Source: an uncultured Bacteroidales bacterium
Lineage (GTDB): Bacteria > Bacteroidota > Bacteroidia > Bacteroidales > UBA932
NCBI GenBank assembly: GCA_946405485.1
Contig: CAMJHJ010000007.1
Location: 1 to 30,497, forward strand
Length of the DNA: 30,497 nt
Direction: 5' to 3'
Part shown: in pieces, positions 22,595-30,442 of the stretch
Layout of the letters: each line of letters starts with the position of its first letter
How positions within the stretch are numbered: the first letter of the stretch is position 1
Notes under the pieces: model-generated
Told to the model about the DNA's origin: nothing
The model's input: the letters and a program-made list of their open reading frames with translations, nothing else
Database searches by the model: none
Program-made: the position numbers and the translations under genes

Positions 22595-25332
22595 CGTCCG
22601 GGTCGTTTCGCACTGCCGCCGCCGTTGCCTCCTTCCTTTGAGGAAGGCGTATCCTTGCCCGGCTGCGTATAGAATGGCCAGTAGAGGCCGAACTTGACAG
22701 CTCTTGTCGTGCGGATGTAACGGTCGGCGCTGAAATAATCGTTGTGGTCGAAGAGCGTCATGCCGGCATTCTCCCATTTGACGAAGACGCAAGCCCGCTT
22801 CCACTGCATGTTGACGAAAAGGTCGCCTACCGGATAATTGCCGTATTCGCGTTCCTCCTGATTGTGGAACACGCCCAATGCAGGGTTCCATGCCGGCAGG
22901 TACCACTTGGTGTTATACCAGGCATTGACGCCCAGCTGCATGGTCATCGCCTTGACCGGTCCGATGGTGAACTGGATGTAATAGCGTGCATTGGCCGCCA
23001 CCAGCGGCAGCGGGATAACCTCGGGCTTTGAAGAAAGTTGGACGAGGACCTTGTGGTCGAGGTGGACCGGACCCAGGATGAAGTTCTTATTGAGCGAGGC
23101 CGAAAGGATGCTCATCGCCTCGGCGTTCTGCTGTACGATGCCGGCATTGTCGTACCAGATGTTGCCGGCAAGCAGATTGTACGCCACATGCGCGCTCAAT
23201 TGCCAGAGCGGGATGTTGATACCGCCCTCCACCGTGGTCGTCGATATCTTGCTGAATTCGTTGTCCCAGCGGAAGTGGTTGGTATAGATATGTTGCTGAT
23301 AGTACTCCGGCTCATCCAAGCTCGTGTTGAAACGGGCGAAGATGTTGACCGGACTGCCTCTGTGGCGGCGGAACGGATACAGGTTGATCTTTGCCTCGGC
23401 GCCCAGGTCGAAATCGTTGATCTCATTTCCGAGGAAGACATATTTGCCGTGTGCATTCCACTGGAAATACTGCCTCAACTGACCTTCGACGCCGGCATAC
23501 AGATATAAGGCATTCCAAGGCTGGTTGGAAGGGCGGTTGAGGTAGGAGCGGTCGAAAGTGTAATAGTTCATCAGCCGGTGGCCGATACCGACATCCAGCT
23601 TGGAAACGATGCTCTCATCCGTCCAAGGCTGCAGTCTCAGGAATAGTTTGTTCTCCAGCCGGGATACCCTGAGCGAGTCGTAGGATGCTGACGGATGATA
23701 GTTGAACACATTGTCATAGAAGGCTTTACCCGTCGCATCGGTGAGGGCGTCCCGATAGACTCTCTTGTAGACAGAAAACTCCGAACTGTGTCCGATAAAG
23801 GCCGTCGTAATCTTGCTGTCGTCGATTTGGACCGTGTCGGCCGGCGCGGTTTCGGTATCTTCCTCGCCATCCCCGTCCGGATTGTCCTTCTTTATTGTTT
23901 CCTCAGGTTTTTCTTCCTCCGGGTCTTCTTCCAAAAGCAGTTCGTCCAATTCGTCCTCCGCCGCGTCCTTCCTGTGTTTCCACTTCTCAATGAAATAGAA
24001 CGGGATGCGGATCTGCTGGTCCAGGAAGACGGTCTGTTTTTTTACCATGCTGCTGGCGCCGGTCAGCTGGACCGCGATCTCTCGGACTTCGATGGTCGTA
24101 TCCCGGATCAGACCGATATCGCGGACGCCGCCGTTCTCCGTCCGGTCGGTCATGTTGTAGATGAAACCGGCATGCATCAAGTACTTCTTTCCCAGATAGT
24201 TGGCCTCAATCACGCCCGTTTTGTTCTTGGTACCTTCGTCCATCAGGATACCGTTGCCGCCAAAACGGTCATAGAACATCGTCAGGTTGAGGGACGGGGT
24301 GATGTTTTGAGAAGTCAGCAGATGAAGGATGTCCGATTCCTTCTTGTCTCCCGCCAGGAGGGTACCCCAATAGGACAGTTCCGTGTAGGGAGTCTTGGTG
24401 TTGTACATCGGCAGGGTGGACGGACTATAAGACCAGCTCTCCAGCGCATCATAGAATGAGACTCCTTCCTTCGATTGCCGCAAAGAATAGTCATAGTGCT
24501 GCAGCGGGGAACCGGCTACGCCAAGCCAGGTCGCGTTGACATCTTTCCGGAGGAAGGGATAGTCGTAGAAGCGGTAATTGAAATTGGTATCCTCCTGGGA
24601 AAGGAGGTGGATATTATGGAAATCCTGGTCGTGCGTCCATTTGACAATGCGCTTGTAGAGCATCGTGTCCTTTAGCAGATAGGTCTCCAGGATGCGTGGC
24701 GTGTTCTGGACGATACTGTCTTTGACCGCCTGCTTTTCTTCCTTTGCGTTCTTGAGACTGTCAAGGCGCGCTTGCTTGAGGGGCATCTCCCGTTCGAAGT
24801 CCGCCTTCCGGCGTGCCTTCTTGTCCAAACTTGCATACCAGGCCCAGTAGGCTGCTTTCGCCCGGGCGACGGAATCGACCGCATACAGGGAGTCGAGCCT
24901 CAGCCAGTTCAGCGTATCCTTGGCGGCGATCAGCGAATCCCGTACCCAGATGTGAGACAGGGAATCGTTCAGGGCGGCAAAATACCGGTAACGGAAAGTA
25001 TCGGTCAGGAGCAGGGAATCCGGAGGGACCAGCGAATCGAGGGCAGAGGGCCGGATCTTGACGATGGCCTCTTCCTCTCCGAAACCATCTGTCCCTCCCT
25101 TCAGCAGGGAATCAGCAATCTGGATCTTGCTGGCCTTTTCTTCAGGGGACCAAAGTTTCTTGTAACCGGCTTTGGGGTATTTGACGGTATCGGCCCAATC
25201 GACCGGAACCTCGGCATAAACTGCGATGGGCGGGTCATTCATCTCCACGGTCCGGTGTGACGCCCCCATCTGGAGGGTCACGGCGCCGACAAGGACGGCG
25301 GGGAACCAAATCTTGGAGAAGAAACTCGTCAT
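22591..25332 (-). CDS. putative outer membrane porin (Bacteroidota Porin_10 type)
   Basis: 913 residues. A hydrophobic N-terminus (about 5-24) acts as signal sequence. Residues 70-210 hold seven Asp-Ser-Leu triplets and several variants (DTL, DSV, DSI) in a charged helical region. From about 240 to the end, alternating beta strands with aromatic girdles (LRKDVNATWLGVAG, TMFYDRFGGNGILMDEG, KVLVQLSSK, TMQLGVNAWYNTKWYLPAWN) and a strand-like C-terminus indicate a large barrel. A very acidic insertion lies at about 456-505 (DELDELLLEEDPEEE). The pattern fits the 'putative porin' family I know from Bacteroidales. The transported solute is unknown. Its promoter lies inside the end of the preceding gene; the transglycosylase follows with a four-base overlap. 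Confidence 0.82.
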   Translation of the reverse strand: MTSFFSKIWFPAVLVGAVTLQMGASHRTVEMNDPPIAVYAEVPVDWADTVKYPKAGYKKLWSPEEKASKIQIADSLLKGGTDGFGEEEAIVKIRPSALDSLVPPDSLLLTDTFRYRYFAALNDSLSHIWVRDSLIAAKDTLNWLRLDSLYAVDSVARAKAAYWAWYASLDKKARRKADFEREMPLKQARLDSLKNAKEEKQAVKDSIVQNTPRILETYLLKDTMLYKRIVKWTHDQDFHNIHLLSQEDTNFNYRFYDYPFLRKDVNATWLGVAGSPLQHYDYSLRQSKEGVSFYDALESWSYSPSTLPMYNTKTPYTELSYWGTLLAGDKKESDILHLLTSQNITPSLNLTMFYDRFGGNGILMDEGTKNKTGVIEANYLGKKYLMHAGFIYNMTDRTENGGVRDIGLIRDTTIEVREIAVQLTGASSMVKKQTVFLDQQIRIPFYFIEKWKHRKDAAEDELDELLLEEDPEEEKPEETIKKDNPDGDGEEDTETAPADTVQIDDSKITTAFIGHSSEFSVYKRVYRDALTDATGKAFYDNVFNYHPSASYDSLRVSRLENKLFLRLQPWTDESIVSKLDVGIGHRLMNYYTFDRSYLNRPSNQPWNALYLYAGVEGQLRQYFQWNAHGKYVFLGNEINDFDLGAEAKINLYPFRRHRGSPVNIFARFNTSLDEPEYYQQHIYTNHFRWDNEFSKISTTTVEGGINIPLWQLSAHVAYNLLAGNIWYDNAGIVQQNAEAMSILSASLNKNFILGPVHLDHKVLVQLSSKPEVIPLPLVAANARYYIQFTIGPVKAMTMQLGVNAWYNTKWYLPAWNPALGVFHNQEEREYGNYPVGDLFVNMQWKRACVFVKWENAGMTLFDHNDYFSADRYIRTTRAVKFGLYWPFYTQPGKDTPSSKEGGNGGGSAKRPGR

Positions 25333-25335
25333 AAC

Positions 25336-26121
25336 CTACAAATGTATGGACTTTTCGCGGGAATCGCAAAGCCCCGGTCCCTCCTCGAGTTCACGCACCA
25401 GGGCGGCGGCTTCCTCCAGGGAGTCAAGTTTACCGACATCCAGCATCCGGAAACCATCCGGAACGAAGCCATAAATGGGATGCTCTGCCGCAGCGCGGAG
25501 ATAAAAGTCGATGATGGAAAAACGCCCTGTCAGTCCATAAGCGTCCATGACCCGGAATACACGGTCGGAGATCCGGTGGATGCCGGCAAAGGCCAGTTTC
25601 CGGCAGCGGCCCGGATCCAGGTCGGGGAAAGGACTGCGGATTTCGCCGGTGCGAAGGTCCGTCCAACCGACCAGCCTCATCCTTTCATCGAAGAGAAAGT
25701 ATCGGCTGGTCTCCCGCTCGCTGACGACCAGGGTGGCGAGGGCGTCAGGCCGGGCGCTGTCGGCAAACTGCCGGAGGTCCAGGTTGGAGAGAATGTCGAC
25801 GTTGTGGACGAGGAAAGGACCGGCCCCTTCCAGGAAGGCCCTTGCGTGCAGGATGCCCCCGCCGGTCTCCAGAAGCTGTTCCGGTTCGGGCGAGAGATGC
25901 ACCGTCACTCCGAAACCGTGTTCAATGTCGACATAGTCGGCGATCTGTCCGGCAAAGTGGTGCGTGTTGATGACCAATTCCCCGACTCCGGCCTCAATCA
26001 GGCGCGTGGCGACGCGCTTGAGCAGCGGTACGCCATCAACGGGTACGAGCGCCTTGGGCATCGTGTCCGTGAGGGGCCTGAGCCGGGTGCCGAGTCCGGC
26101 GGCAAAGATCATCGCCTTCAT
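25336..26121 (-). CDS. sugar-1-phosphate nucleotidyltransferase, MurU-like
   Basis: A Rossmann-fold nucleotidyltransferase of 261 residues. The nucleotide-binding signature is AAGLGTRLRPLT at 7-18 with Lys23 in MPKALVPVDG, LLETGGGI at 83-90 contacts the base and sugar, and HNVDI carries the metal-binding Asp109. In Pseudomonas, MurU makes UDP-MurNAc from MurNAc-1-phosphate during peptidoglycan recycling. The match is strengthened by the AmgK-like kinase gene directly upstream, overlapping by four bases (ATGA), because AmgK makes the MurU substrate. The sequence alone would also permit a glucose- or mannose-1-phosphate enzyme. Confidence 0.8.
   Translation of the reverse strand: MKAMIFAAGLGTRLRPLTDTMPKALVPVDGVPLLKRVATRLIEAGVGELVINTHHFAGQIADYVDIEHGFGVTVHLSPEPEQLLETGGGILHARAFLEGAGPFLVHNVDILSNLDLRQFADSARPDALATLVVSERETSRYFLFDERMRLVGWTDLRTGEIRSPFPDLDPGRCRKLAFAGIHRISDRVFRVMDAYGLTGRFSIIDFYLRAAAEHPIYGFVPDGFRMLDVGKLDSLEEAAALVRELEEGPGLCDSREKSIHL
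25339..25370 (-). promoter_or_regulatory. complete Bacteroidota-type promoter for the porin gene
   Basis: On the minus strand TTTG (25370-25367), a 20-base spacer and TACATTTG (25346-25339) match TTTG–N19-21–TAnnTTTG exactly. It lies wholly inside the last codons of the MurU-like gene, whose TAG stop follows the -7 box directly. Six bases separate the box from the porin ATG, so the mRNA should be leaderless or nearly so. Confidence 0.75.
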
Positions 26122-27530
26122 CCCAAAACGGTGTCAAGTCCCTGTTCGCGGTGGGTCAGGCGGATCCGGATGTGATATTTCCTCTGGAGGGCGCGGGCCA
26201 GCGTCTCGGCGCAGTAGACAGAGCGATGCTGGCCGCCCGTACAACCGAAACAGATCTGCAGATGGCTGAATCCCCGTGCGATATAACGCTCGACATGCGG
26301 GAATACAAGGGCCTGGACGGAACTCATGAATTCCTGCACCTCACCGTGTTCTTCCAGGAATGCGATGACGTCCAGGTCCCGGCCGGTCGAGTTCTTGAAG
26401 CGGTCGTATTTACCGGGATTATGCATGCCCCGGCAGTCGAAGACGTATCCTCCGCCGTTGCCGGACTCGTCCGCCGGAATCCCTTTCTTGTAAGCGAAAC
26501 TGTAGATATGCACCTCCAGCGCGTCGGTTTCCAGCGCCGTAGAATCCTGGGTGGAGAGCCGCCGCAGCACGGAATCCAGGTAGGGATAGCGTTCGAACGG
26601 AATCTCCAGGATCTCCCGCAGGTTGCCCATCGCGTAGGGGATACTCTCGATGAAATAAGCTTTCTTTTCATATTTCCCCCGATATCCGTAAGCGCCCAGG
26701 ACCTGCAGCGTGCGCAGCAGCACGAAGAGACGCAATTTGCTCCGGAACTCAGCTTCCGGGATGTCGCAGTAGGGCTTCATCGCGTCCAGGTAGGTACGGA
26801 TCATCCGCTCTTTGAGGGGCTTGGGGAAGCGGGGGCGGGACTGCCAGATAAAAGAGGCCAGGTCATACCAGACCGGTCCCTTACGGCCGCCCTGGAAATC
26901 GATGTACCAGGGCTCCCCGTCCTTGATCATGATGTTGCGCGTCTGGAAGTCGCGATAAAGGAAGGTGTCGGTGCGCGTCTCCAGCAGATCCGCTTTCAAG
27001 CGGTCGAAATCGTCTTGGAGCGGAATCTCCTTGAATTCGATGCCGGCCGTCTTGAGATAGCAATATTTGAAGTAGTTGAAATCGAAATCGATCATCCGGG
27101 CATTGAACTCCGAATCGGGGTAGCAGACACTGAAATCCAGTCCCTGCGCACCTTCGAATTGGATCTTCGGCAGTCCCTGGATCGCCTTGCAGAGCAGGAC
27201 GGATTCTTCTTCCGAATAGATTCCGGTGCTCCGTCCCTCTGCGATGAGCTCATACAGGGAATCGTTGCCCAGATCCTCCTGGATGTAACACATCTCATCC
27301 TCGGATACGGCGTACACTTCCGGCACGCGGATCCCTTTGCTGCGGAAATGACGGGCCTCCGTGATGAAAGCCCGGTTCTCATCCGGGTCGGTGCCGATCA
27401 CGCCGATGAGAGTGCCTTCTCCATCGCTGATCCTGAAATAGCGGCGGTGACTGCCAGAAGAGGGGAGCGGGACAATGGAGGCGGCTTCCCTTCCGTAGTG
27501 ATTCCGAAACAGTTTTTCCAGTCTTTCCAT
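26118..27530 (-). CDS. AmgK-like sugar kinase fused to RapZ C-terminal domain
   Basis: 470 residues in two domains. Residues 1-320 are an aminoglycoside-phosphotransferase-type kinase: RRYFRISDGEGTLIGV near 29-44 is the nucleotide-binding strand region, LYRDFQTRNIMI at 191-202 the catalytic loop (Asp194, Asn199; Tyr192 where many family members have His) and YIDFQGG at 209-215 the metal site. This fits AmgK, which phosphorylates MurNAc and GlcNAc at C1 during cell-wall recycling. Residues 338-470 are the RapZ C-terminal domain: VFDCRGMHNPG, ICFGCTGGQHRSVYCAETLA. In E. coli this part senses glucosamine-6-phosphate and binds small RNAs; the RapZ N-terminal Walker ATPase is absent. It overlaps the MurU-like gene by four bases and follows the CPBP gene after one base. 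Confidence 0.88.
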   Translation of the reverse strand: MERLEKLFRNHYGREAASIVPLPSSGSHRRYFRISDGEGTLIGVIGTDPDENRAFITEARHFRSKGIRVPEVYAVSEDEMCYIQEDLGNDSLYELIAEGRSTGIYSEEESVLLCKAIQGLPKIQFEGAQGLDFSVCYPDSEFNARMIDFDFNYFKYCYLKTAGIEFKEIPLQDDFDRLKADLLETRTDTFLYRDFQTRNIMIKDGEPWYIDFQGGRKGPVWYDLASFIWQSRPRFPKPLKERMIRTYLDAMKPYCDIPEAEFRSKLRLFVLLRTLQVLGAYGYRGKYEKKAYFIESIPYAMGNLREILEIPFERYPYLDSVLRRLSTQDSTALETDALEVHIYSFAYKKGIPADESGNGGGYVFDCRGMHNPGKYDRFKNSTGRDLDVIAFLEEHGEVQEFMSSVQALVFPHVERYIARGFSHLQICFGCTGGQHRSVYCAETLARALQRKYHIRIRLTHREQGLDTVLG

Positions 27531-27531
27531 G

Positions 27532-28440
27532 CTATTCCGAAACGGGATCGCAGTTGCCGGCGGGGGATTGGACGGGAATCTTGCCGAAGGCGCGGATGAT
27601 CAGGATCAGCAGCAGCGCGAAGGCGGCGAACAGGATCCAATATTGTCTGCCAGGCAGGACGTCCAACCAGTTGTCCATGTCCTTCAAGGAATCAATCTGT
27701 CCGCAGATGACGGCGAAGGTATTGTTGACACAGTGCATCAGCATCGTGAGCCAGAGCGAACCGGTCCGGTAATAAATGTATCCGAAGAGGCAACCCAGGA
27801 TGAATGCCGGGATCGCCTGCCAGGGATTGGCATGGATGACGGCGAAGAAAAGGGCGGAAATGAGGATTGCCCATACGGGAGCGATACGTTGGGTGCCGTC
27901 ATAGTTTTTGGCGTTCAGAAGTCCGCGAAGGACCATACCCCGGCAGAGCCATTCCTCGAAAAGGGGAGCAAAGACGGAGACGCACAGGAGATTGACCCAT
28001 AATTTGCCTTGGGTCATCGAAGTGAGCGCCTCGTCCAGCCACTGGGGCATCGGGGGCATCTGGGCGTTGATGAAATCGGTCATGAAGGCGGCCGCGAGTA
28101 CGGCCGCGGCAGCCATCAAACCGCAGATCAAACCGCCAAACGGTCCGAAATGCTTGCTGTCCAGGGCATAACCTTGCTCGAATACCGCATTGCTGCGGCT
28201 CTTGTACCCGGCGTACATCATCGGAGGGATGAACATCAGAGGGTAGGAGATCAGGGTGCCGTATTCCATGGCGAAGTCGGTACCGAGAATCAGGGTCAGG
28301 AGGGCGGTGACCAGCGCACCGAACAAGGCGCCGATGATCAGCAGACCCAGCAAGGCGAACATTCCCCCCACGGCGGGCGTATAGAAGGCGTGCCCTTCGA
28401 AGACGTTGAAACTGCGGATGTTTCGTCTGTATTTCTCCAT
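27532..28440 (-). CDS. CPBP family intramembrane metalloprotease
   Basis: An integral membrane protein of 302 residues with about eight hydrophobic segments. The CPBP (Abi) motifs are intact: Glu162-Glu163 with Arg167 in FEEWLCRGMVLRG, FFAVIHANPWQ with His203, and LMHCVNNTF with His236 and Asn240. These residues form the metal site of the Rce1-like protease fold. Substrates are unknown; family members range from CAAX-type proteases to bacteriocin self-immunity proteins. The C-terminus ends in a membrane helix and a short polar tail. It lies one base from the kinase–RapZ gene and nine bases from the preceding gene, so it is within the same transcript. Confidence 0.88.
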   Translation of the reverse strand: MEKYRRNIRSFNVFEGHAFYTPAVGGMFALLGLLIIGALFGALVTALLTLILGTDFAMEYGTLISYPLMFIPPMMYAGYKSRSNAVFEQGYALDSKHFGPFGGLICGLMAAAAVLAAAFMTDFINAQMPPMPQWLDEALTSMTQGKLWVNLLCVSVFAPLFEEWLCRGMVLRGLLNAKNYDGTQRIAPVWAILISALFFAVIHANPWQAIPAFILGCLFGYIYYRTGSLWLTMLMHCVNNTFAVICGQIDSLKDMDNWLDVLPGRQYWILFAAFALLLILIIRAFGKIPVQSPAGNCDPVSE

Positions 28441-28449
28441 AATCTGTTA

Positions 28450-29379
28450 TTAGTAAAGCGGGGTAGGGTAGACGCCGGTCTCGGCGAATTCCTTGAATTT
28501 CTCGACGACGGCCGGACGGTCTTCCTTGTAGGTCACACCGAACCAGTGTGAAGGGGTGGAGAGGACGTCGCATTTGCCGATGCCCAGCCGGATCATCAGG
28601 TCGACGGCATAAGGGATATAGTATTCTTTCTTGAGTTCGTTGGCGTTGGTTTCCAGGAAGGTCTTGAAAATCTCTGCGCTTTTGGCAAAGTAGTCGGGCG
28701 TGAAACCCCACATGTTCATCGAACACAGCGCTTCTCCGTCCAGGTCTACATGCTCGCCGGTGAGGGAGTTGTCACCGCGTACGACGCCATCTTCGTCTTT
28801 CTGGATGTTCAGATGCTCCACCACGTCGGTCAGGTGCAGATCTTCGTCATAGGAGCAGATACCGCGGGACACCCCGCCGGACTCGGATAATGTGTGGTCC
28901 AGCTTGAATCCGACGATGCTGTAGATGCCTTCGCTCTCAGCGTGTTCGCGCAGCCAGTCGGCGAGGACATGGAAGGACGCTTTGCCATAATAATCGTCGC
29001 CGTTGATGACGGCGAAGGGCTCCTGGATGATGTTCTGGGCCATCAGGACGGCATGGGCCGTGCCCCAGGGTTTCTTGCGTTCGGGGTTGAGGGTGAATCC
29101 TTCGGGGATTTTGTCCAGTTCCTGCGTGACGAAGCGGAATTCGAGAGGCTCCCCGTCGGGGCAGCAGACGCCCTTGTATTTCTTGCGGACGCTCTCTTCG
29201 AACTCTTCGCGGAAAGCTTCCCGGACGACATATACAACCTTGCCGAATCCGGCTTGGACGGCATCATAGATGGAGTAGTCGATAATGGTTTCGCCGCTGG
29301 GGCCAAGGCCGTCCATCTGTTTGAGCCCGCCGTAGCGGCTGCCCATTCCGGCTGCAAGGACTAAGAGTGTAGGTTTCAT
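28450..29379 (-). CDS. sugar nucleotidyltransferase family protein, substrate unknown
   Basis: 309 residues with a nucleotidyltransferase fold. The N-terminal loop LAAGMGSRYGGLKQMDGLGP at 8-27 replaces the usual GxGTRLxPLTxxxPK with GSRYGG and KQ, the variant seen in UTP-using pyrophosphorylase-like families. PWGTAHAVLMAQ at 104-115 and INGDDYYG at 125-132 (metal-binding Asp pair) form the active site. The C-terminal 60 residues (FLETNANELKKEYYIPYAV, DVLSTPSHWFGVTYKED) are a specific extension. It may activate a sugar-1-phosphate for the cell envelope. It leads the operon containing the CPBP and salvage genes and is divergent from ftsB. Confidence 0.78.
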   Translation of the reverse strand: MKPTLLVLAAGMGSRYGGLKQMDGLGPSGETIIDYSIYDAVQAGFGKVVYVVREAFREEFEESVRKKYKGVCCPDGEPLEFRFVTQELDKIPEGFTLNPERKKPWGTAHAVLMAQNIIQEPFAVINGDDYYGKASFHVLADWLREHAESEGIYSIVGFKLDHTLSESGGVSRGICSYDEDLHLTDVVEHLNIQKDEDGVVRGDNSLTGEHVDLDGEALCSMNMWGFTPDYFAKSAEIFKTFLETNANELKKEYYIPYAVDLMIRLGIGKCDVLSTPSHWFGVTYKEDRPAVVEKFKEFAETGVYPTPLY

Positions 29380-29400
29380 GATTTCTGTTTTTATGATTCA

Positions 29401-29418
29401 CAAAAATAGTTATTTTTG
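29401..29418. promoter_or_regulatory. back-to-back divergent -7 elements in a near-palindrome
   Basis: CAAAAATA (29401-29408) is a minus-strand TATTTTTG, and TATTTTTG (29411-29418) is on the plus strand, with two bases between them. Both match TAnnTTTG. The minus box lies 21 bases before the nucleotidyltransferase ATG at 29379, and the plus box 5 bases before the ftsB ATG at 29424. No convincing -33 box is seen for either. Confidence 0.6.
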
Positions 29419-29423
29419 CAGAT

Positions 29424-29714
29424 ATGAAAAAGAGCCCGCTTGTCAATTATATCCTTTGGTCTACGGTGGCGTTTCTCGTCATCATCTTGTTTTTCCGCCA
29501 CGACAACCTGATCCGTTGGATCAAGGCGGGCCTGACGATCCGCAAGCAGGAGAAGCAGATCGAGTGGTATGACGCGGAGATCAAGGAGTTGGACAAGCAG
29601 ATCGAGGCGATGTCGACGGATCGGGACACCTTAGAGAAGTATGCACGGGAGCGCTTCCTGTTCGCAGAGCCGGGTGACGATGTCTACCTTATCCCCGACG
29701 ATAACGATCGATAG
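29424..29714 (+). CDS. septum formation initiator, FtsB/DivIC family
   Basis: 96 residues with the topology of FtsB/DivIC: a short cytoplasmic start, one transmembrane helix (about 9-25), then a heptad-like coiled coil (about 38-75, KQEKQIEWYDAEIKELDKQI) and the conserved membrane-distal motif YARERFLFAEPGDDVYLIP, which matches the YxRExxxxxxPGExVY ending of the family. These proteins form a complex with FtsL and FtsQ at the division site. Only five bases separate the start from the promoter -7 box. The last 26 bases overlap the 3' end of folP on the other strand. Confidence 0.9.
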   Translation: MKKSPLVNYILWSTVAFLVIILFFRHDNLIRWIKAGLTIRKQEKQIEWYDAEIKELDKQIEAMSTDRDTLEKYARERFLFAEPGDDVYLIPDDNDR

Positions 29715-30435
29715 TCTGAAAGGTTTCAGCGACGTCGTGGACGCGTAGGATGTCGGCGCCGCGCTCCAGGGCTTCCATGTGCAGGTGTTGGGTGGCTTCT
29801 CCGGCGGTGTCCGGGGTGAGGCCCAGAGGCATCCAGACCATTCTTTTGCGGGAGATGCCGACAAGGACGGGATGTCCTGCTTCTTGCAGCCGTTCAAGGG
29901 TGTGGAACACGCTGAAGTTCTGTTCCATGGTTTTTCCGAATCCGAATCCGGGGTCGAGAATCCAGTCCCGGACACCCTGGTATTCGGCCTTTGCCGTCAG
30001 ATCCCGGTACCAATCCAGCACGTCGGAGGCGTTTTCCGCGGGGCCATGGTGCATCGGGATGTAGGTCAGTCCCAATTCCGCGACCGTGGAGAGCATCTGC
30101 GGGTCCCCTTCGCCAGCCGTGACATCATTGACGATAAAAGGTCCGATCAGGTCATATGCGCGCCGGACCACTTCCGACCAGTAGCTGTCAATGGACAGAG
30201 GGAGCTCGGGATGATCCCGGCGGATCTGCGCCAGCGTACGCTTCATCCGTCGCCACTCCTCCTTCGCACCGACCGGTGTATGGCCGGGACGGGTCGAACA
30301 GGCTCCGATGTCGATGATGTCGGCGCCGCTCTCCAGGATGGCCATGTTTCCCCGGCTGGGGGCGTAGAATGAATCCGGAGTCAGGTTGAGGATACCCATC
30401 ACGCGGATGGCACGTTGCTTTTCGATCCCTTTCAT
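29689..30435 (-). CDS. folP: dihydropteroate synthase
   Basis: Condenses p-aminobenzoate with 6-hydroxymethyl-7,8-dihydropterin pyrophosphate in folate synthesis; the target of sulfonamides. All signatures are present: GILNLTPDSF at 14-23, DIIDIGACSTRPG at 39-51, PLSIDSYW, FIVNDVTAGEGD, DPGFGFGKT at 161-169 and VGISRKRM at 192-199. In the Ser-Thr-Arg-Pro loop, Cys46 stands in the stretch where many enzymes have Glu-Ser. The length of 248 aa is a little shorter than E. coli FolP (282). The ATG at 30435 is seven bases from a minus-strand -7 box; Met13 (MGILNL) would be too late for a normal N-terminal strand. Its 3' end overlaps ftsB by 26 bases. Confidence 0.95.
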   Translation of the reverse strand: MKGIEKQRAIRVMGILNLTPDSFYAPSRGNMAILESGADIIDIGACSTRPGHTPVGAKEEWRRMKRTLAQIRRDHPELPLSIDSYWSEVVRRAYDLIGPFIVNDVTAGEGDPQMLSTVAELGLTYIPMHHGPAENASDVLDWYRDLTAKAEYQGVRDWILDPGFGFGKTMEQNFSVFHTLERLQEAGHPVLVGISRKRMVWMPLGLTPDTAGEATQHLHMEALERGADILRVHDVAETFQTIDRYRRG

Positions 30436-30442
30436 TTCAGTG

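Noticed and set aside
22595..22906. An extended N-terminus for the transglycosylase reading into the porin gene
   Set aside because: The extra 104 residues are Arg- and Gln-rich shadow sequence; the ATG at 22594 overlaps the porin stop and begins the membrane helix.
26151..27599. A 482-codon frame on the plus strand opposite the kinase–RapZ gene
   Set aside because: Its composition looks like an antisense shadow, it lacks a promoter, and the opposite strand encodes recognisable catalytic motifs throughout.
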